Assembly (NCBI RefSeq): GCF_001682855.1
Contig: NZ_MAQW01000029.1
Span: 85,616-123,131, forward strand
Length of the DNA: 37,516 bases
DNA from: Bacillus sp. FJAT-27264
Lineage (GTDB): Bacteria > Bacillota > Bacilli > Paenibacillales > Paenibacillaceae
Direction of reading: 5' to 3'
Both the position numbers and the translations under genes were made by a program. Within the stretch, counting starts at the first letter, position 1. Every line of letters begins with the position of its first letter. Positions 8,452 through 16,195 of this stretch are shown piece after piece. The notes below the pieces were generated by a model, which made no database searches, was not told the origin of the DNA, and saw only the letters and a program-made list of their open reading frames with translations.

Positions 8452-10215
8452 TCAGACTTCAAGTGCGCCGGGCTTTATTGGTCCGGCGACTACCCGCTGC
8501 TGCCGAATTTCTATCGGAAGGGAGAATGCGCTGCATTCCCTGAAGGCTGCATGCCGACAGCCGGCGCATTTGCCATAATCGATTGCCCCAAGCGCTTGAT
8601 TGATGGCTTCTCCTGTATGTTCATAGAACTGTTCCTCACCGATCTGATCATAAAGTCCGGTTCGCTTCAGCAGCTCGAGAGGCTGGGACTGGATGCCAGA
8701 AATCATTAGGATCCCTCCCGAAGCGTGAAGCTGTTTTACTAGCGTAACGAGGTTCGCTTCTCCCGTCGTGTCCATCAAAGGAACCTTGCCCATCCGCAGC
8801 AGAATAATTCCGGGCTGTCTCGCACCGGGTCCCGGCAGGGTATTGTCAAACCGGTATGCTGCGCCAAAAAACAACGGCCCTTCCACATTGTAGATGCCGA
8901 TCTGCGGACAGTCATGGTGCTCCGATACCATATGAGCTTCTACCTTTACCGAAGAAGGGTCAGGTAATACCTTGGAGACCCGATGAACCTCACCCATCCG
9001 CTTCACGAAGAGAACCACAGCCAGCACCAGCCCCACCTCTACGGCGAGGGTCAAGTCTGCAAACACGGTCAATAGAAAGGTAGTGACCAGAACGAGTGAG
9101 TCCCCCGTTCTGGTCTTCAGCAAATGCAGGAATTCTTTGCGCTCACTCATGTTCCAGGCCACAACCATCAGGATCGGAGCCATAGCTGCAAGCGGAATGG
9201 TAGAAGCATATGGCGCCAGCAGCAGCAGAATCAGAAATACGACCACACCGTGGACAATACCCGACACAGGAGAGACGGCGCCATTCTTGATATTGGTTGC
9301 TGTTCTCGCAATGGCCCCGGTTGCTGGGATGCCTCCGAACAGCGGCGCTGCGATATTCGCAATCCCCTGTCCAATCAATTCTCGGTTACTATTATGGCGT
9401 TCCCCCGTCATGCCATCTGCTACCACCGCTGATAGCAGCGATTCGATGGCGCCAAGCATGGCGATAACGAACGCTGGACGGATAAGCGACTTGATGCGCT
9501 CCCAGGTTATATGGGGGATGTGGAAGCTAGGTAATGTACCCGGGATCTCTCCGTACGCCGAGCCGATCGTTGCCACCTTGCCGCTGAAAAAAAGAACAGC
9601 CATAACCGTAGCGCACAGGAGGCCGATCAAAGAGCCCGGAACCTTCGGAGCAAAACGGAGAGTCAGAAGAACCGCTGCAAGACATACGACTGCAGTCAAG
9701 ATACTGTACATGTTAGCCGTCGAGAGGTGCTGGCCGATCTCTCTCATGTTGTCTACAAAGCCTTCGTGCCGCTTCATGCCTTGCAGCCCTAAGAAGCTGC
9801 CAATCTGCCCGCTGAAGATAATGACGGCAATGCCTGCCGTAAAACCTATCGTTACCGGCTTCGGAATAAACTTGATTAGAACGCCCAGCCGGAGGATTCC
9901 CATAAGAACAAGAATAACGCCTGCCATCATCCCGGCAATCAGCAGGTTCTCATATCCATACTGCATCCCGATAGCGAATAAAATGGGAATAAACGCTCCC
10001 GTCGGACCGCCAATCTGGAACTTGGAGCCTCCCAGCAGCGAGATCAGAATTCCCGCTATAATCGTGGTATAGATCCCATATTCCGGCTTGACACCCGAAG
10101 CAATAGCAAAAGCCATTCCGAGTGGAATGGCAATAACACCGACAATAATTCCCGAGATGACATCTTTACGCAGAGAAGCAAGGCTGTAGCCCTCGAACCG
10201 ACCCCATCCTATCAT
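8452..10215 (-). CDS. SulP-family inorganic anion transporter with STAS domain
   Basis: This 587-aa secondary transporter of the SLC26/SulP family takes up sulfate, bicarbonate or a related anion; the substrate cannot be told from sequence. The opening block DVISGIIVGVIAIPLGMAFAIASG and the QIGGPTGAFIPI motif are diagnostic. About ten to twelve helices are followed by a cytoplasmic STAS domain (GIYNVEGPLFFGAAYRF, then IILLRMGKVPLMDTTGEANL). After it comes an extra tail of about 45 residues with three cysteines (KCAGC...REC). The in-frame ORF extends to 10296 but that part overlaps the promoter. The ATG at 10215 has GAAGGTTGG upstream and starts the conserved protein. The ArsR gene just upstream is its likely regulator. 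Confidence 0.9.
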   Translation of the reverse strand: MIGWGRFEGYSLASLRKDVISGIIVGVIAIPLGMAFAIASGVKPEYGIYTTIIAGILISLLGGSKFQIGGPTGAFIPILFAIGMQYGYENLLIAGMMAGVILVLMGILRLGVLIKFIPKPVTIGFTAGIAVIIFSGQIGSFLGLQGMKRHEGFVDNMREIGQHLSTANMYSILTAVVCLAAVLLTLRFAPKVPGSLIGLLCATVMAVLFFSGKVATIGSAYGEIPGTLPSFHIPHITWERIKSLIRPAFVIAMLGAIESLLSAVVADGMTGERHNSNRELIGQGIANIAAPLFGGIPATGAIARTATNIKNGAVSPVSGIVHGVVVFLILLLLAPYASTIPLAAMAPILMVVAWNMSERKEFLHLLKTRTGDSLVLVTTFLLTVFADLTLAVEVGLVLAVVLFVKRMGEVHRVSKVLPDPSSVKVEAHMVSEHHDCPQIGIYNVEGPLFFGAAYRFDNTLPGPGARQPGIILLRMGKVPLMDTTGEANLVTLVKQLHASGGILMISGIQSQPLELLKRTGLYDQIGEEQFYEHTGEAINQALGAIDYGKCAGCRHAAFRECSAFSLPIEIRQQRVVAGPIKPGALEV

Positions 10216-10266
10216 AATCCAACCTTCTTTTCTTTTATCTGAATATCTGATTATTTGAATATAAAA

Positions 10267-10311
10267 AACATTACTCCTGCGCGACGTTCTTGTCAACGCA
10301 AAAATAATGTT
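10267..10311 (-). promoter_or_regulatory. SulP promoter with overlapping dyad (probable ArsR operator)
   Basis: On the minus strand TTGACA (10291-10296) and TAATGT (10268-10273) are 17 bases apart, an almost ideal vegetative promoter. The same stretch carries a symmetric dyad: AACATTA (10267-10273) with TAATGTT (10305-10311), and TGCG (10278-10281) with CGCA (10297-10300), all about one axis. One half covers the -10 box and the other lies just upstream of the -35 box. Binding of the neighbouring ArsR-type repressor here is an inference. Confidence 0.6.
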
Positions 10312-10326
10312 CAGTATACTTTGCTG

Positions 10327-10653
10327 CTATTCACCGCGCATGCCTTCCAGAAGGGAGATCGCACTCACCAGATGGTTATCGAAAATTTGCCTGGCTACAG
10401 CCAAAAGATCCTTAATCAGGGGATCACGAAGAGAGTAAATCACGGAGGTGCCTTCCTTCACACTGACGACTACATTCTTCGCACGCAGAACGGCCAGCTG
10501 CTGGGATACAGCAGAACCCTCCGAACCCAGAATGGCCTGCAATTCGTTCACATTCTTCTCGCCTTCACTCAGAAGCTCCAGAATGCGGATACGCATTGGA
10601 TGGGCCAGCGCCTTGAAAAACTCCGTCTTAAATTGCTGAATTTCGTAGTTCAT
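10327..10653 (-). CDS. ArsR-family winged-helix regulator without cysteines
   Basis: This 108-aa DNA-binding protein has the ArsR/SmtB fold: FFKALAHPMRIRILELLSEGEKNVNELQAILG, then the recognition helix SAVSQQLAVLRAKNVV and the wing VSVKEGTSVIYSL. It contains no cysteine at all, so the classic metal-thiolate ELCVCDL site and the dithiol sensing pair of sulfur-responsive members are both absent. The signal sensed is unknown. Of three in-frame ATGs I prefer 10653 because GAGGAG lies nine bases upstream. It is followed by the SulP gene and is its probable repressor. Confidence 0.88.
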   Translation of the reverse strand: MNYEIQQFKTEFFKALAHPMRIRILELLSEGEKNVNELQAILGSEGSAVSQQLAVLRAKNVVVSVKEGTSVIYSLRDPLIKDLLAVARQIFDNHLVSAISLLEGMRGE

Positions 10654-10692
10654 AGACATTTTCTCCTCGAGTAGCATTACTTCTGAAATCTA

Positions 10693-10707
10693 ATGCTATC
10701 ATAGCAT
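10693..10707 (-). promoter_or_regulatory. Perfect 7-1-7 palindrome before arsR
   Basis: ATGCTAT (10693-10699) and ATAGCAT (10701-10707) flank a single base. On the minus strand TATGAT within it could be a -10 box for the arsR gene, without a good -35. It may be an autoregulatory operator; it does not resemble the dyad ahead of the SulP gene. Confidence 0.4.
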
Positions 10708-10768
10708 AGCCTTATCAGCTCATAAACTACTAGCCCGAAACACCGTTTATTCTATGTCCCTCCTAAAG

Positions 10769-11146
10769 CTAAACAACAATCGGATAGATACCCGGTTCTT
10801 TCACTGAAATACTGGCATAGATCCCCAAGGCCATCGGCTCACCCAGGCTCTCGAACATCAGTACACTCTCACCGAGCCGCAGATAGCCTGTCCCATCCTC
10901 GTCAATATCCTCCAGAATACCTGTGAAAACAACGCGGTCCCCATCCATTGAAATTCCAGCCTCCCCCTTGTCTGCAGGGACGATATCCACCCATCGCATG
11001 AAGAGCTGGGTCAGCTCGAACTCCACGTTGATCTCTTCCAGTGGTGTCGCATGGGCACCATACCAAATCCCCCGGCCTTCTCCGTATGCCGAAGTGAAGA
11101 AAATTTCATTCTTCCTGAACCCGTTCTGCGTCACTGTTATTCTCAT
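10769..11146 (-). CDS. Hypothetical protein, 125 aa
   Basis: I do not recognise a family. The protein is acidic and soluble, with probable beta-rich structure (ITVTQNGFRKNEIFFTSAYGEGRGIWYGAH) and the pattern GDRVVFTGILEDIDEDGTGYLRLGESVLMF, which looks like a small beta-barrel. There is no signal peptide. I placed the start at 11146 (MRITVTQ) because GGAG lies eight bases upstream; the ORF extends in frame to 11179. It stands alone between the arsR unit and the monooxygenase terminator. Confidence 0.65.
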   Translation of the reverse strand: MRITVTQNGFRKNEIFFTSAYGEGRGIWYGAHATPLEEINVEFELTQLFMRWVDIVPADKGEAGISMDGDRVVFTGILEDIDEDGTGYLRLGESVLMFESLGEPMALGIYASISVKEPGIYPIVV

Positions 11147-11224
11147 TCCATAGTCTCCATCCGTATACGTATTCAACATTTATTATACATGAGCCTTAGT
11201 GCGAAGGGGATTCCTCGCATGGAA

Positions 11225-11262
11225 AAGGGATGTCCCCGCCTTGGCAGCATGGGACATCCCTT
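11225..11262 (-). terminator. Terminator of the MarR/nitroreductase/monooxygenase operon
   Basis: AAGGGATGTCCC (11225-11236) pairs perfectly with GGGACATCCCTT (11251-11262). Reading leftward it ends in TTTT. It lies 15 bases after the monooxygenase stop codon. Confidence 0.85.
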
Positions 11263-11276
11263 GATTCGTACTCTTA

Positions 11277-11570
11277 TTATCTAACTTGCTCCGCATTGTA
11301 GACCTTAATATCCAGCGGTGCAGACAGGAACTCGCCGGCCTGACCAGCAAAACCTGTGAAATGACTGCTGGCATTGTGGGCCGCTACGGCCTCGGCATCG
11401 CGCCAGGTTTCCACCATGATGAATACATTGTCCTGTCCGGATTGCTCGTACAACTCGTAGGCAAGATTGCCTTCTTCTGTCTGTGATGAAGCAATCAAAG
11501 GCTTAACCTCTGTCAGGAACTGCTCGCGACGCTCCGGCTTCACATGAAAAACAGCATGAATAATAATCAT
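11277..11570 (-). CDS. Antibiotic biosynthesis monooxygenase (ABM/YgiN-like) domain protein
   Basis: This 97-aa protein is a single ABM domain of the dimeric ferredoxin-like fold: IIIHAVFHVKPERREQFL, then EEGNLAYELYEQSGQDNVFIMVETWRDAEAVAAHNASSHF. The NVFIMVETW block and the following His are typical of YgiN-type quinol monooxygenases. It is the third gene of an operon with a MarR regulator and a nitroreductase, which suggests a role in handling quinones or other electrophiles. AAGGAG lies about 13 bases before the ATG, a slightly long spacing. Confidence 0.88.
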   Translation of the reverse strand: MIIIHAVFHVKPERREQFLTEVKPLIASSQTEEGNLAYELYEQSGQDNVFIMVETWRDAEAVAAHNASSHFTGFAGQAGEFLSAPLDIKVYNAEQVR

Positions 11571-11590
11571 CGTCTTCTGTCAGCTCCTTC

Positions 11591-12226
11591 TTATTTCCAC
11601 TGGGCAACTTTTTCAATAGGCAAACGAACCGAAGCATAACCTGCATCTGCAGCTTTACCGATCGAGATCAGCATAACCGGAACGTAACGTTCTTTATCAA
11701 GTCCGAAGGCTTCAGCAACTTTGTCTTTCTCATAACCACCGATAGGGTTGGTGTCATAGCCATGTGCATGAGCCACCAGCATCAATTGCATGGATACGAG
11801 TCCGCCATCAATCAGCACGGTATCCTTTTTAACTTCACGCGGCAGCGTCGGGAAATGGTTACTGAGGACACTCATTTGTCTTTCTTTCACTTCCGCTGGC
11901 ATGAAGCCGCGCTCCACGGCGGCACTGAAAATCTCCTCCGCGTAATCAAAGTTGTTCAAATCCCCAAAGACAGCAATCACTGCTGCAGAAGTCTCCACCT
12001 GGGATTGGTTGAATTTAGCTAGCGGCGCCAGAGTGGCTTTGCCTTCTTCACTCTCAATGACAAGAAAACGCCAAGGCTGCAAATTGACCGAAGATGGGGC
12101 AAGCGTTGCTTCCGTCAAAATTTGCGTCATTTCTTCCTTGCTGATTTTGACCGAAGGATCATACTTGCGAATAGAGCGGCGTCCAGTGATAATGGCTTTG
12201 AAATCGTTAAGTTGTGTATTGTTCAT
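11591..12226 (-). CDS. Nitroreductase-family NAD(P)H flavin oxidoreductase
   Basis: This 211-aa FMN-dependent reductase begins with the family FMN-binding block ITGRRSIRKYDPSVKI, followed by EATLAPSSVNLQPWRFLVIES. The C-terminal half has MQLMLVAHAHGYDTNPIGGYEKDKV, which lines the flavin site. Family members reduce nitro compounds and quinones. AAAGGAG is nine bases before the ATG. It follows the marR gene by 35 bases and precedes the ABM monooxygenase by 20 bases, giving a three-gene detoxification operon ended by the hairpin at 11225-11262. Confidence 0.92.
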   Translation of the reverse strand: MNNTQLNDFKAIITGRRSIRKYDPSVKISKEEMTQILTEATLAPSSVNLQPWRFLVIESEEGKATLAPLAKFNQSQVETSAAVIAVFGDLNNFDYAEEIFSAAVERGFMPAEVKERQMSVLSNHFPTLPREVKKDTVLIDGGLVSMQLMLVAHAHGYDTNPIGGYEKDKVAEAFGLDKERYVPVMLISIGKAADAGYASVRLPIEKVAQWK

Positions 12227-12261
12227 GTGATGAATCTCCTTTGATTGATATAGGATGTGAT

Positions 12262-12690
12262 CTACAGTTGCTTAATATTCTGCTGCATCCGGGTCAGCGT
12301 ATCGATAAGTGCGGTTCGCTCTTCCGGTGTGATGCTGCTGAACAAGTTGCTGATAAAATTCTTCTTTTCTTCACATAGCGAGACGATTCGCCCCCGTCCT
12401 TCCTCAGTAAGGGAGACCAGTGTAACCCTGTTGTCTTCGGGATTGTTGCGCCTGGTAATCATGCCGCACTCCTCCAGCCCTTTCAGGTGACGGGTAACGG
12501 CAGCCCCATCTATATCCACTTCCTTTTGCAGGAAGGACTGGCTAATCTCATCGCCATCGTACAGCTCATGAAGAAGACGAAGCCGGGTCGGGCTAATGTT
12601 CAGCAACCGCTCAAACTTTGGACTAATAGCTTTACTGAGACTTTGCAGCAGCTCGAAAATCTGCTCTTCCTCGGGGTATTGTTCAGGCAA
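12262..12690 (-). CDS. MarR-family transcriptional regulator
   Basis: This 142-aa winged-helix repressor has the MarR layout: dimerisation helix, then LLNISPTRLRLLHELYDG, helix-turn-helix with ISQSFLQKEVDIDGAAVTRHLKGLEECGMI, and the wing RRNNPEDNRVTLVSLTEEG. Two cysteines are present (one in LEECGM, one in VSLCEE), but the N-terminal redox Cys of OhrR is missing. The in-frame ORF opens with ATG at 12705, but that ATG lies inside the ribosome site; a TTG at 12690 is preceded by GGGGAGG six bases upstream and is the better start. It probably represses its own operon through the palindrome at 12714-12725. Confidence 0.88.
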   Translation of the reverse strand: MPEQYPEEEQIFELLQSLSKAISPKFERLLNISPTRLRLLHELYDGDEISQSFLQKEVDIDGAAVTRHLKGLEECGMITRRNNPEDNRVTLVSLTEEGRGRIVSLCEEKKNFISNLFSSITPEERTALIDTLTRMQQNIKQL

Positions 12691-12713
12691 AATAGACCTC
12701 CCCATTCCATTGA

Positions 12714-12725
12714 ATTGTGCACAAT
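12714..12725 (-). promoter_or_regulatory. Probable MarR operator
   Basis: ATTGTGCACAAT is a perfect 12-base palindrome, flanked by further partly symmetric ATTGA and CAAT bases. It lies between the -10 box and the start codon of the marR gene, where a bound repressor would block transcription. It fits the size and style of MarR operators; binding is inferred. Confidence 0.65.
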
Positions 12726-12741
12726 CAATCAGACGATAATT

Positions 12742-12770
12742 ATATTACTCATAATTCATTGACCTGTCAA
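12742..12770 (-). promoter_or_regulatory. Vegetative promoter of the marR operon
   Basis: On the minus strand a perfect TTGACA (12765-12770) is followed after 17 bases by TAATAT (12742-12747). Transcription would start near 12735, just upstream of the palindromic operator. Confidence 0.75.
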
Positions 12771-12852
12771 CTAATATGATCACATACCAAAAATGGGTTG
12801 CTTTTATTGACAGGGAATCCTATAGTCTTGAACTAAGGAGGAGGATCTGTGA

Positions 12853-13635
12853 ATGAAGATAGCCCTTATTCAACTCGATATAGCTTTTGGCAATCCGGAA
12901 GCTAATTATGCTGCGGCAGAACGTAAAATCCGGGAGGCTGCGGCGGACAGGCCCGACTGTCTGATTCTTCCCGAGCTGTGGACGACAGGATATGACCTGA
13001 CCCGGCTTGGAGAGATCGCTGATCCGGAAGGAAGCACTACCAAAGCATTCATATCCGCACTGGCAAAGCAATACAGCATTAACATTGTTGCGGGTTCCGT
13101 GGCTAATGGGCACCCCGGTGGGGGTGTGACCAATAGTATGTTCATTTTCAATCGCCAGGGAGAGCTTGTCGGGGAATACAGCAAGCTCCATCTATTCCGC
13201 CTGATGGATGAGCATCTCTATCTGCAGCCGGGAGAAGCCAAAGGCTTGTTCACTCTGGACGGCGCCTCCTGTGCCGGACTGATCTGTTACGATATTCGCT
13301 TCCCTGAATGGATTCGCGCCCACACCGTACAAGGCGCCGAGGTACTCTTCATCAGCGCCGAATGGCCACTGCCGCGCCTGTCCCACTGGCGAGCGCTGCT
13401 GATCAGCCGCGCGATCGAGAACCAGTGTTATGTCGTTGCCTGCAACCGGGCCGGAAGTGATCCGGCGAATACCTTTGCAGGACATTCCATGATCATTGAC
13501 CCCTGGGGTGAAGTCGTCTGCGAAGCTTCTGAAGGCGAGGGGATCGTCAGCGGTGTAATCGACTGGCAGAAGGTACGCGAGGTACGGGCACAGATCCCGG
13601 TGTTCGCGGACAGACGGCCAGATTTATACGTCTAA
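12853..13635 (+). CDS. Carbon-nitrogen hydrolase (nitrilase superfamily amidase)
   Basis: This 260-aa soluble enzyme has the nitrilase catalytic triad: Glu41 in LILPELWTTGYD, Lys111 in EYSKLHLFR and Cys145 in GLICYDIRFPEW. The overall form resembles omega-amidase-like proteins and the Bacillus MtnU type found with methionine salvage, but no methionine-salvage genes are nearby, so I do not assign a substrate. AAGGAGGAGG precedes the ATG by eight bases. It forms a single-gene unit ended by a strong hairpin shared with the convergent lipL gene. Confidence 0.9.
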   Translation: MKIALIQLDIAFGNPEANYAAAERKIREAAADRPDCLILPELWTTGYDLTRLGEIADPEGSTTKAFISALAKQYSINIVAGSVANGHPGGGVTNSMFIFNRQGELVGEYSKLHLFRLMDEHLYLQPGEAKGLFTLDGASCAGLICYDIRFPEWIRAHTVQGAEVLFISAEWPLPRLSHWRALLISRAIENQCYVVACNRAGSDPANTFAGHSMIIDPWGEVVCEASEGEGIVSGVIDWQKVREVRAQIPVFADRRPDLYV

Positions 13636-13667
13636 ATTCTAAAATGATCTATGTTGCAGCATACATA

Positions 13668-13723
13668 CAGAAAGGGCGTTACGAACACTGGCTTCTAACC
13701 AGTCCTCCGTAACGCCCTTTCTG
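13668..13723. terminator. Bidirectional terminator between amidase and lipL genes
   Basis: CAGAAAGGGCGTTACG (13668-13683) pairs perfectly with 13708-13723. An inner stem ACTGG/CCAGT (13687-13691, 13699-13703) extends the hairpin. It lies between two convergent genes. Confidence 0.85.
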
Positions 13724-13742
13724 CATGCTCTGCAACCATCCT

Positions 13743-14663
13743 CTACAACTGAGAATAACGTTCTCGCAGGATTTGTGCGGCCTCTTTGACGCGCAGGTCG
13801 CTGTAATCCAGCTTATACCCTGTTTCCTGTTGAAGCCTGCCCGAAGGGATTAACTCGGTCGCTCTGCGGGCCAAGGCCTCCCTGATTCCGCTACAGAAAG
13901 CGGCGGTGGTCGTTGGTCCACCCAGTTCACCCAGCCCGGCGATGGTCTCCGGGCGGACCTGCGGATAAGATAAGCCGTGCTCCCCTGCAGTTGCGTCCTC
14001 ATAGAAGCTGCGGATCAGTTCGCCGCGCTCCTGTCCGGAGCCAGAGACTACGACAAAGGCATGCACGAAGAAGGCCTGACTCTGTCTGCGCTGGGCAATC
14101 CCGCAGAATTTGCGACCACCAATGGAGAGGTCGAAATCCCCCGGACAATAAGAGCCTACGACCTCCTTCGCCACAATCTGTGTCGCCGCCTCAGGATGAC
14201 TTACGGCTACGGCTTCCGTAATTACAGCCGCCAGCAGCCGGAAGTCGTCATGAAAGTCCAACTTGCCTTGGCTTTTGGGCAAGATGAGGGACACATTCAC
14301 AATTCCGGCGTCCAAGGGCACAGCAGCGCCGCCGGAATGCCGGACCGCCGTAGAGATGCCCCGGCTCTCCAGCTTGTCCATTGCCCGGGCAGCACCAGGC
14401 AGCTTGCTGTCCCGTAATCCCAGAGCTACCCCGCCGGGATGGCTCCAGAGATGCAGAGAGGGAAGAACCAGACCCGCGCCCACATCCCGGCATAACATCT
14501 CTTCAAAGGCGAACGGGAGCAAAAAATCGCCACTTTGCGCGGACACAGGGCATCCATATCCTCCCTGATCTTCCACTTCGTGCAAATGCTCAAACAACCC
14601 CATAACCGGCGGAAGCGGGCTTCCTTCCCCTTCAGTTTTCTCATTCCACGATGTCATGTTCAT
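13743..14663 (-). CDS. lipL: LipL-type octanoyl-[GcvH]:protein N-octanoyltransferase (lipoate ligase family)
   Basis: This 306-aa enzyme belongs to the biotin/lipoate ligase fold. It has the motifs of the Firmicute amidotransferase that moves the octanoyl group from GcvH to the E2 subunits of dehydrogenases in lipoate synthesis. Cys173 in GSYCPGDFDLSIGG is the probable acyl-accepting catalytic cysteine, followed by KFCGIAQRRQ. VRHSGGAAVPLD is the substrate-pocket block. Lipoate ligases that use ATP lack this Cys motif. GGGGG lies six bases before the ATG. Other lipoate genes are not in the window. A related ligase-like role cannot be fully excluded. Confidence 0.82.
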   Translation of the reverse strand: MNMTSWNEKTEGEGSPLPPVMGLFEHLHEVEDQGGYGCPVSAQSGDFLLPFAFEEMLCRDVGAGLVLPSLHLWSHPGGVALGLRDSKLPGAARAMDKLESRGISTAVRHSGGAAVPLDAGIVNVSLILPKSQGKLDFHDDFRLLAAVITEAVAVSHPEAATQIVAKEVVGSYCPGDFDLSIGGRKFCGIAQRRQSQAFFVHAFVVVSGSGQERGELIRSFYEDATAGEHGLSYPQVRPETIAGLGELGGPTTTAAFCSGIREALARRATELIPSGRLQQETGYKLDYSDLRVKEAAQILRERYSQL

Positions 14664-14893
14664 GAATAACCCCCGAGCGCAGTTCTATTCAATATTCTGC
14701 CGTAATTATAATCTCATTGTAACCCATCTGCCTGCCCTCGCGAAGCTTGAAAAGAGCCTTCAATCACGCTATCCTTAACCATCGAGTGTAAATTACATAA
14801 TCCTTGAATCTGACTCAACCTTAAGAATCTAATTAAGTTGACTTTTGGGTAATACTATAACAAACAACTAATAACATTCAGGAGTGGTGCCGC

Positions 14894-15781
14894 ATGACAG
14901 CCGAACAGGCTCCGAAGGGCAGACCTGCAAGCCAAACAGAGCAGTGGGAGCACGCGCTGAATCTGCTGTATTTCAACTTTCAAGATTATAGCAAGGAAGC
15001 GCTTCGCAAATTTGGCGACGAGGATATCCATCAGGCCAGAGTGAACTGCCGCAAGCTGCTGACTCTGTTAGCCATACTTGATCCGAAGCATTCCTCCGGC
15101 CTGTACCCTATATTCAAAAAAGCCCAGAAGCGGCTGGGTAAGGTCAGGGATGCCGATGTGCTGATCCAGTCCTTCAAGGAAAGAAGACGGCAGGCCAAGG
15201 CCGATGGCAAGCCCAAGACGGTCAAACTGCTAACAGCTGTCATCAAGCATCAAAAAAACACGCGGAAAAAGTACCGTGAGCAGCTGGCGCAGGATCTGCC
15301 GAAGCTGGCCAATTCTGCCCTGGACGAGCGATGGGCGGTTTTCCTGAGCACGCAATTAGAGAGCATGGTCGCAAGAAGAGATGCGAATGTCGTGATGCGT
15401 GAGCTGGAGGTAGCTTTTGAGCAGAGGAAACAGGCCTGTAAAGGCCTTTTCAAAGACCTGTCTTCTCCATCGGAAGAGGCTTTCGAGACACTCCACAAGC
15501 TGCGGATTGCTGCTAAGGAACTGCGATACACTGCCGGGGCGGCAGCTTTTACACTAAACCAGAAGTTTCAGGCCGATGAGAGCATTTATAAAGACGTTCA
15601 GGCACAGCTGGGGGAGATCAATGATAAGCGGATCTGGCTGCAGACCTTGAATGGTATCGGCCGGAAAAAGCTTGACGTCGGTAAAAAAACTTGGGAAGCC
15701 TTCACGGGTGAACTACGGGCAGAGGTGCTGGAGGCATTGCAGCATAATCGTGTGCTGCCTGCCAGGGATAACAGCAAATAA
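14894..15781 (+). CDS. CHAD domain-containing protein
   Basis: This 295-aa, strongly basic, all-helical protein has the two halves of a CHAD domain. Each half shows the conserved His with flanking Arg/Lys: DIHQARVNCRKLLTLL near residue 50 and ETLHKLRIAAKELRYTAG near residue 205. CHAD domains bind polyphosphate and some coat polyphosphate granules; this function is known for the family and inferred here. There is no fused CYTH domain. AGGAGTGG precedes the ATG. It is a single-gene unit, convergent with the thioredoxin operon. Confidence 0.9.
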   Translation: MTAEQAPKGRPASQTEQWEHALNLLYFNFQDYSKEALRKFGDEDIHQARVNCRKLLTLLAILDPKHSSGLYPIFKKAQKRLGKVRDADVLIQSFKERRRQAKADGKPKTVKLLTAVIKHQKNTRKKYREQLAQDLPKLANSALDERWAVFLSTQLESMVARRDANVVMRELEVAFEQRKQACKGLFKDLSSPSEEAFETLHKLRIAAKELRYTAGAAAFTLNQKFQADESIYKDVQAQLGEINDKRIWLQTLNGIGRKKLDVGKKTWEAFTGELRAEVLEALQHNRVLPARDNSK

Positions 15782-15805
15782 ACTCCGCACCAGTATTTCA
15801 AAAAA

Positions 15806-15844
15806 AGGCGTGAAAGACGGATTATCATCCTGCCCTTCACGCCT
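15806..15844. terminator. Bidirectional terminator between CHAD and thioredoxin genes
   Basis: AGGCGTGAA (15806-15814) pairs with TTCACGCCT (15836-15844). A run of A precedes it on the plus strand, which gives a T-run when read leftward, so it best ends the thioredoxin operon. Confidence 0.7.
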
Positions 15845-15854
15845 CTAACTTAGT

Positions 15855-16193
15855 TTAATGCGTTGCTTTCGCACCGCTATATTTATTCAATACACCTTGA
15901 TAGACAGCTTTCGGCTGAAGGCCGACCAGCTTTTCCATCGGCTGTCCGTCCTTGTAGACAATCACCGTTGGCAGCCCCATCACGCTAGCTTCCGAAGCCA
16001 GCTCCGGCAGATGATCACAATTGACCTTGGCGATGGTTACCTCTTCCCCATACTCTCCGTCCAGTTCCTCCAGCAATGGCAACAAAACCTTGCAAGGAGG
16101 GCACCAGGGCGCTCCGTAATCTACCAGCACGATGCCCTCACCGCTCAATTTTGACCGCAGACTATCAGCTTGCTCTACATCGAATATAGCCAT
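15855..16193 (-). CDS. Thioredoxin-family protein with WCPPC active site
   Basis: This 112-aa cytoplasmic thioredoxin fold has the active site APWCPPCK and the cis-proline segment GLPTVIVYKDGQP. Classic thioredoxins have WCGPC; proline in place of glycine alters redox potential and partners, so this is probably an accessory rather than the main thioredoxin. KVNCDHLPELA follows the usual strand order. It starts two bases after the stop codon of the MerR gene, so the two are co-transcribed and probably translationally coupled. Confidence 0.9.
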   Translation of the reverse strand: MAIFDVEQADSLRSKLSGEGIVLVDYGAPWCPPCKVLLPLLEELDGEYGEEVTIAKVNCDHLPELASEASVMGLPTVIVYKDGQPMEKLVGLQPKAVYQGVLNKYSGAKATH

Positions 16194-16195
16194 AC

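Noticed and set aside
9083..10072. Plus-strand ORF of 329 codons
   Set aside because: It lies wholly antisense to the well-supported SulP gene, rich in Ser, Pro and Arg as expected for a shadow frame.
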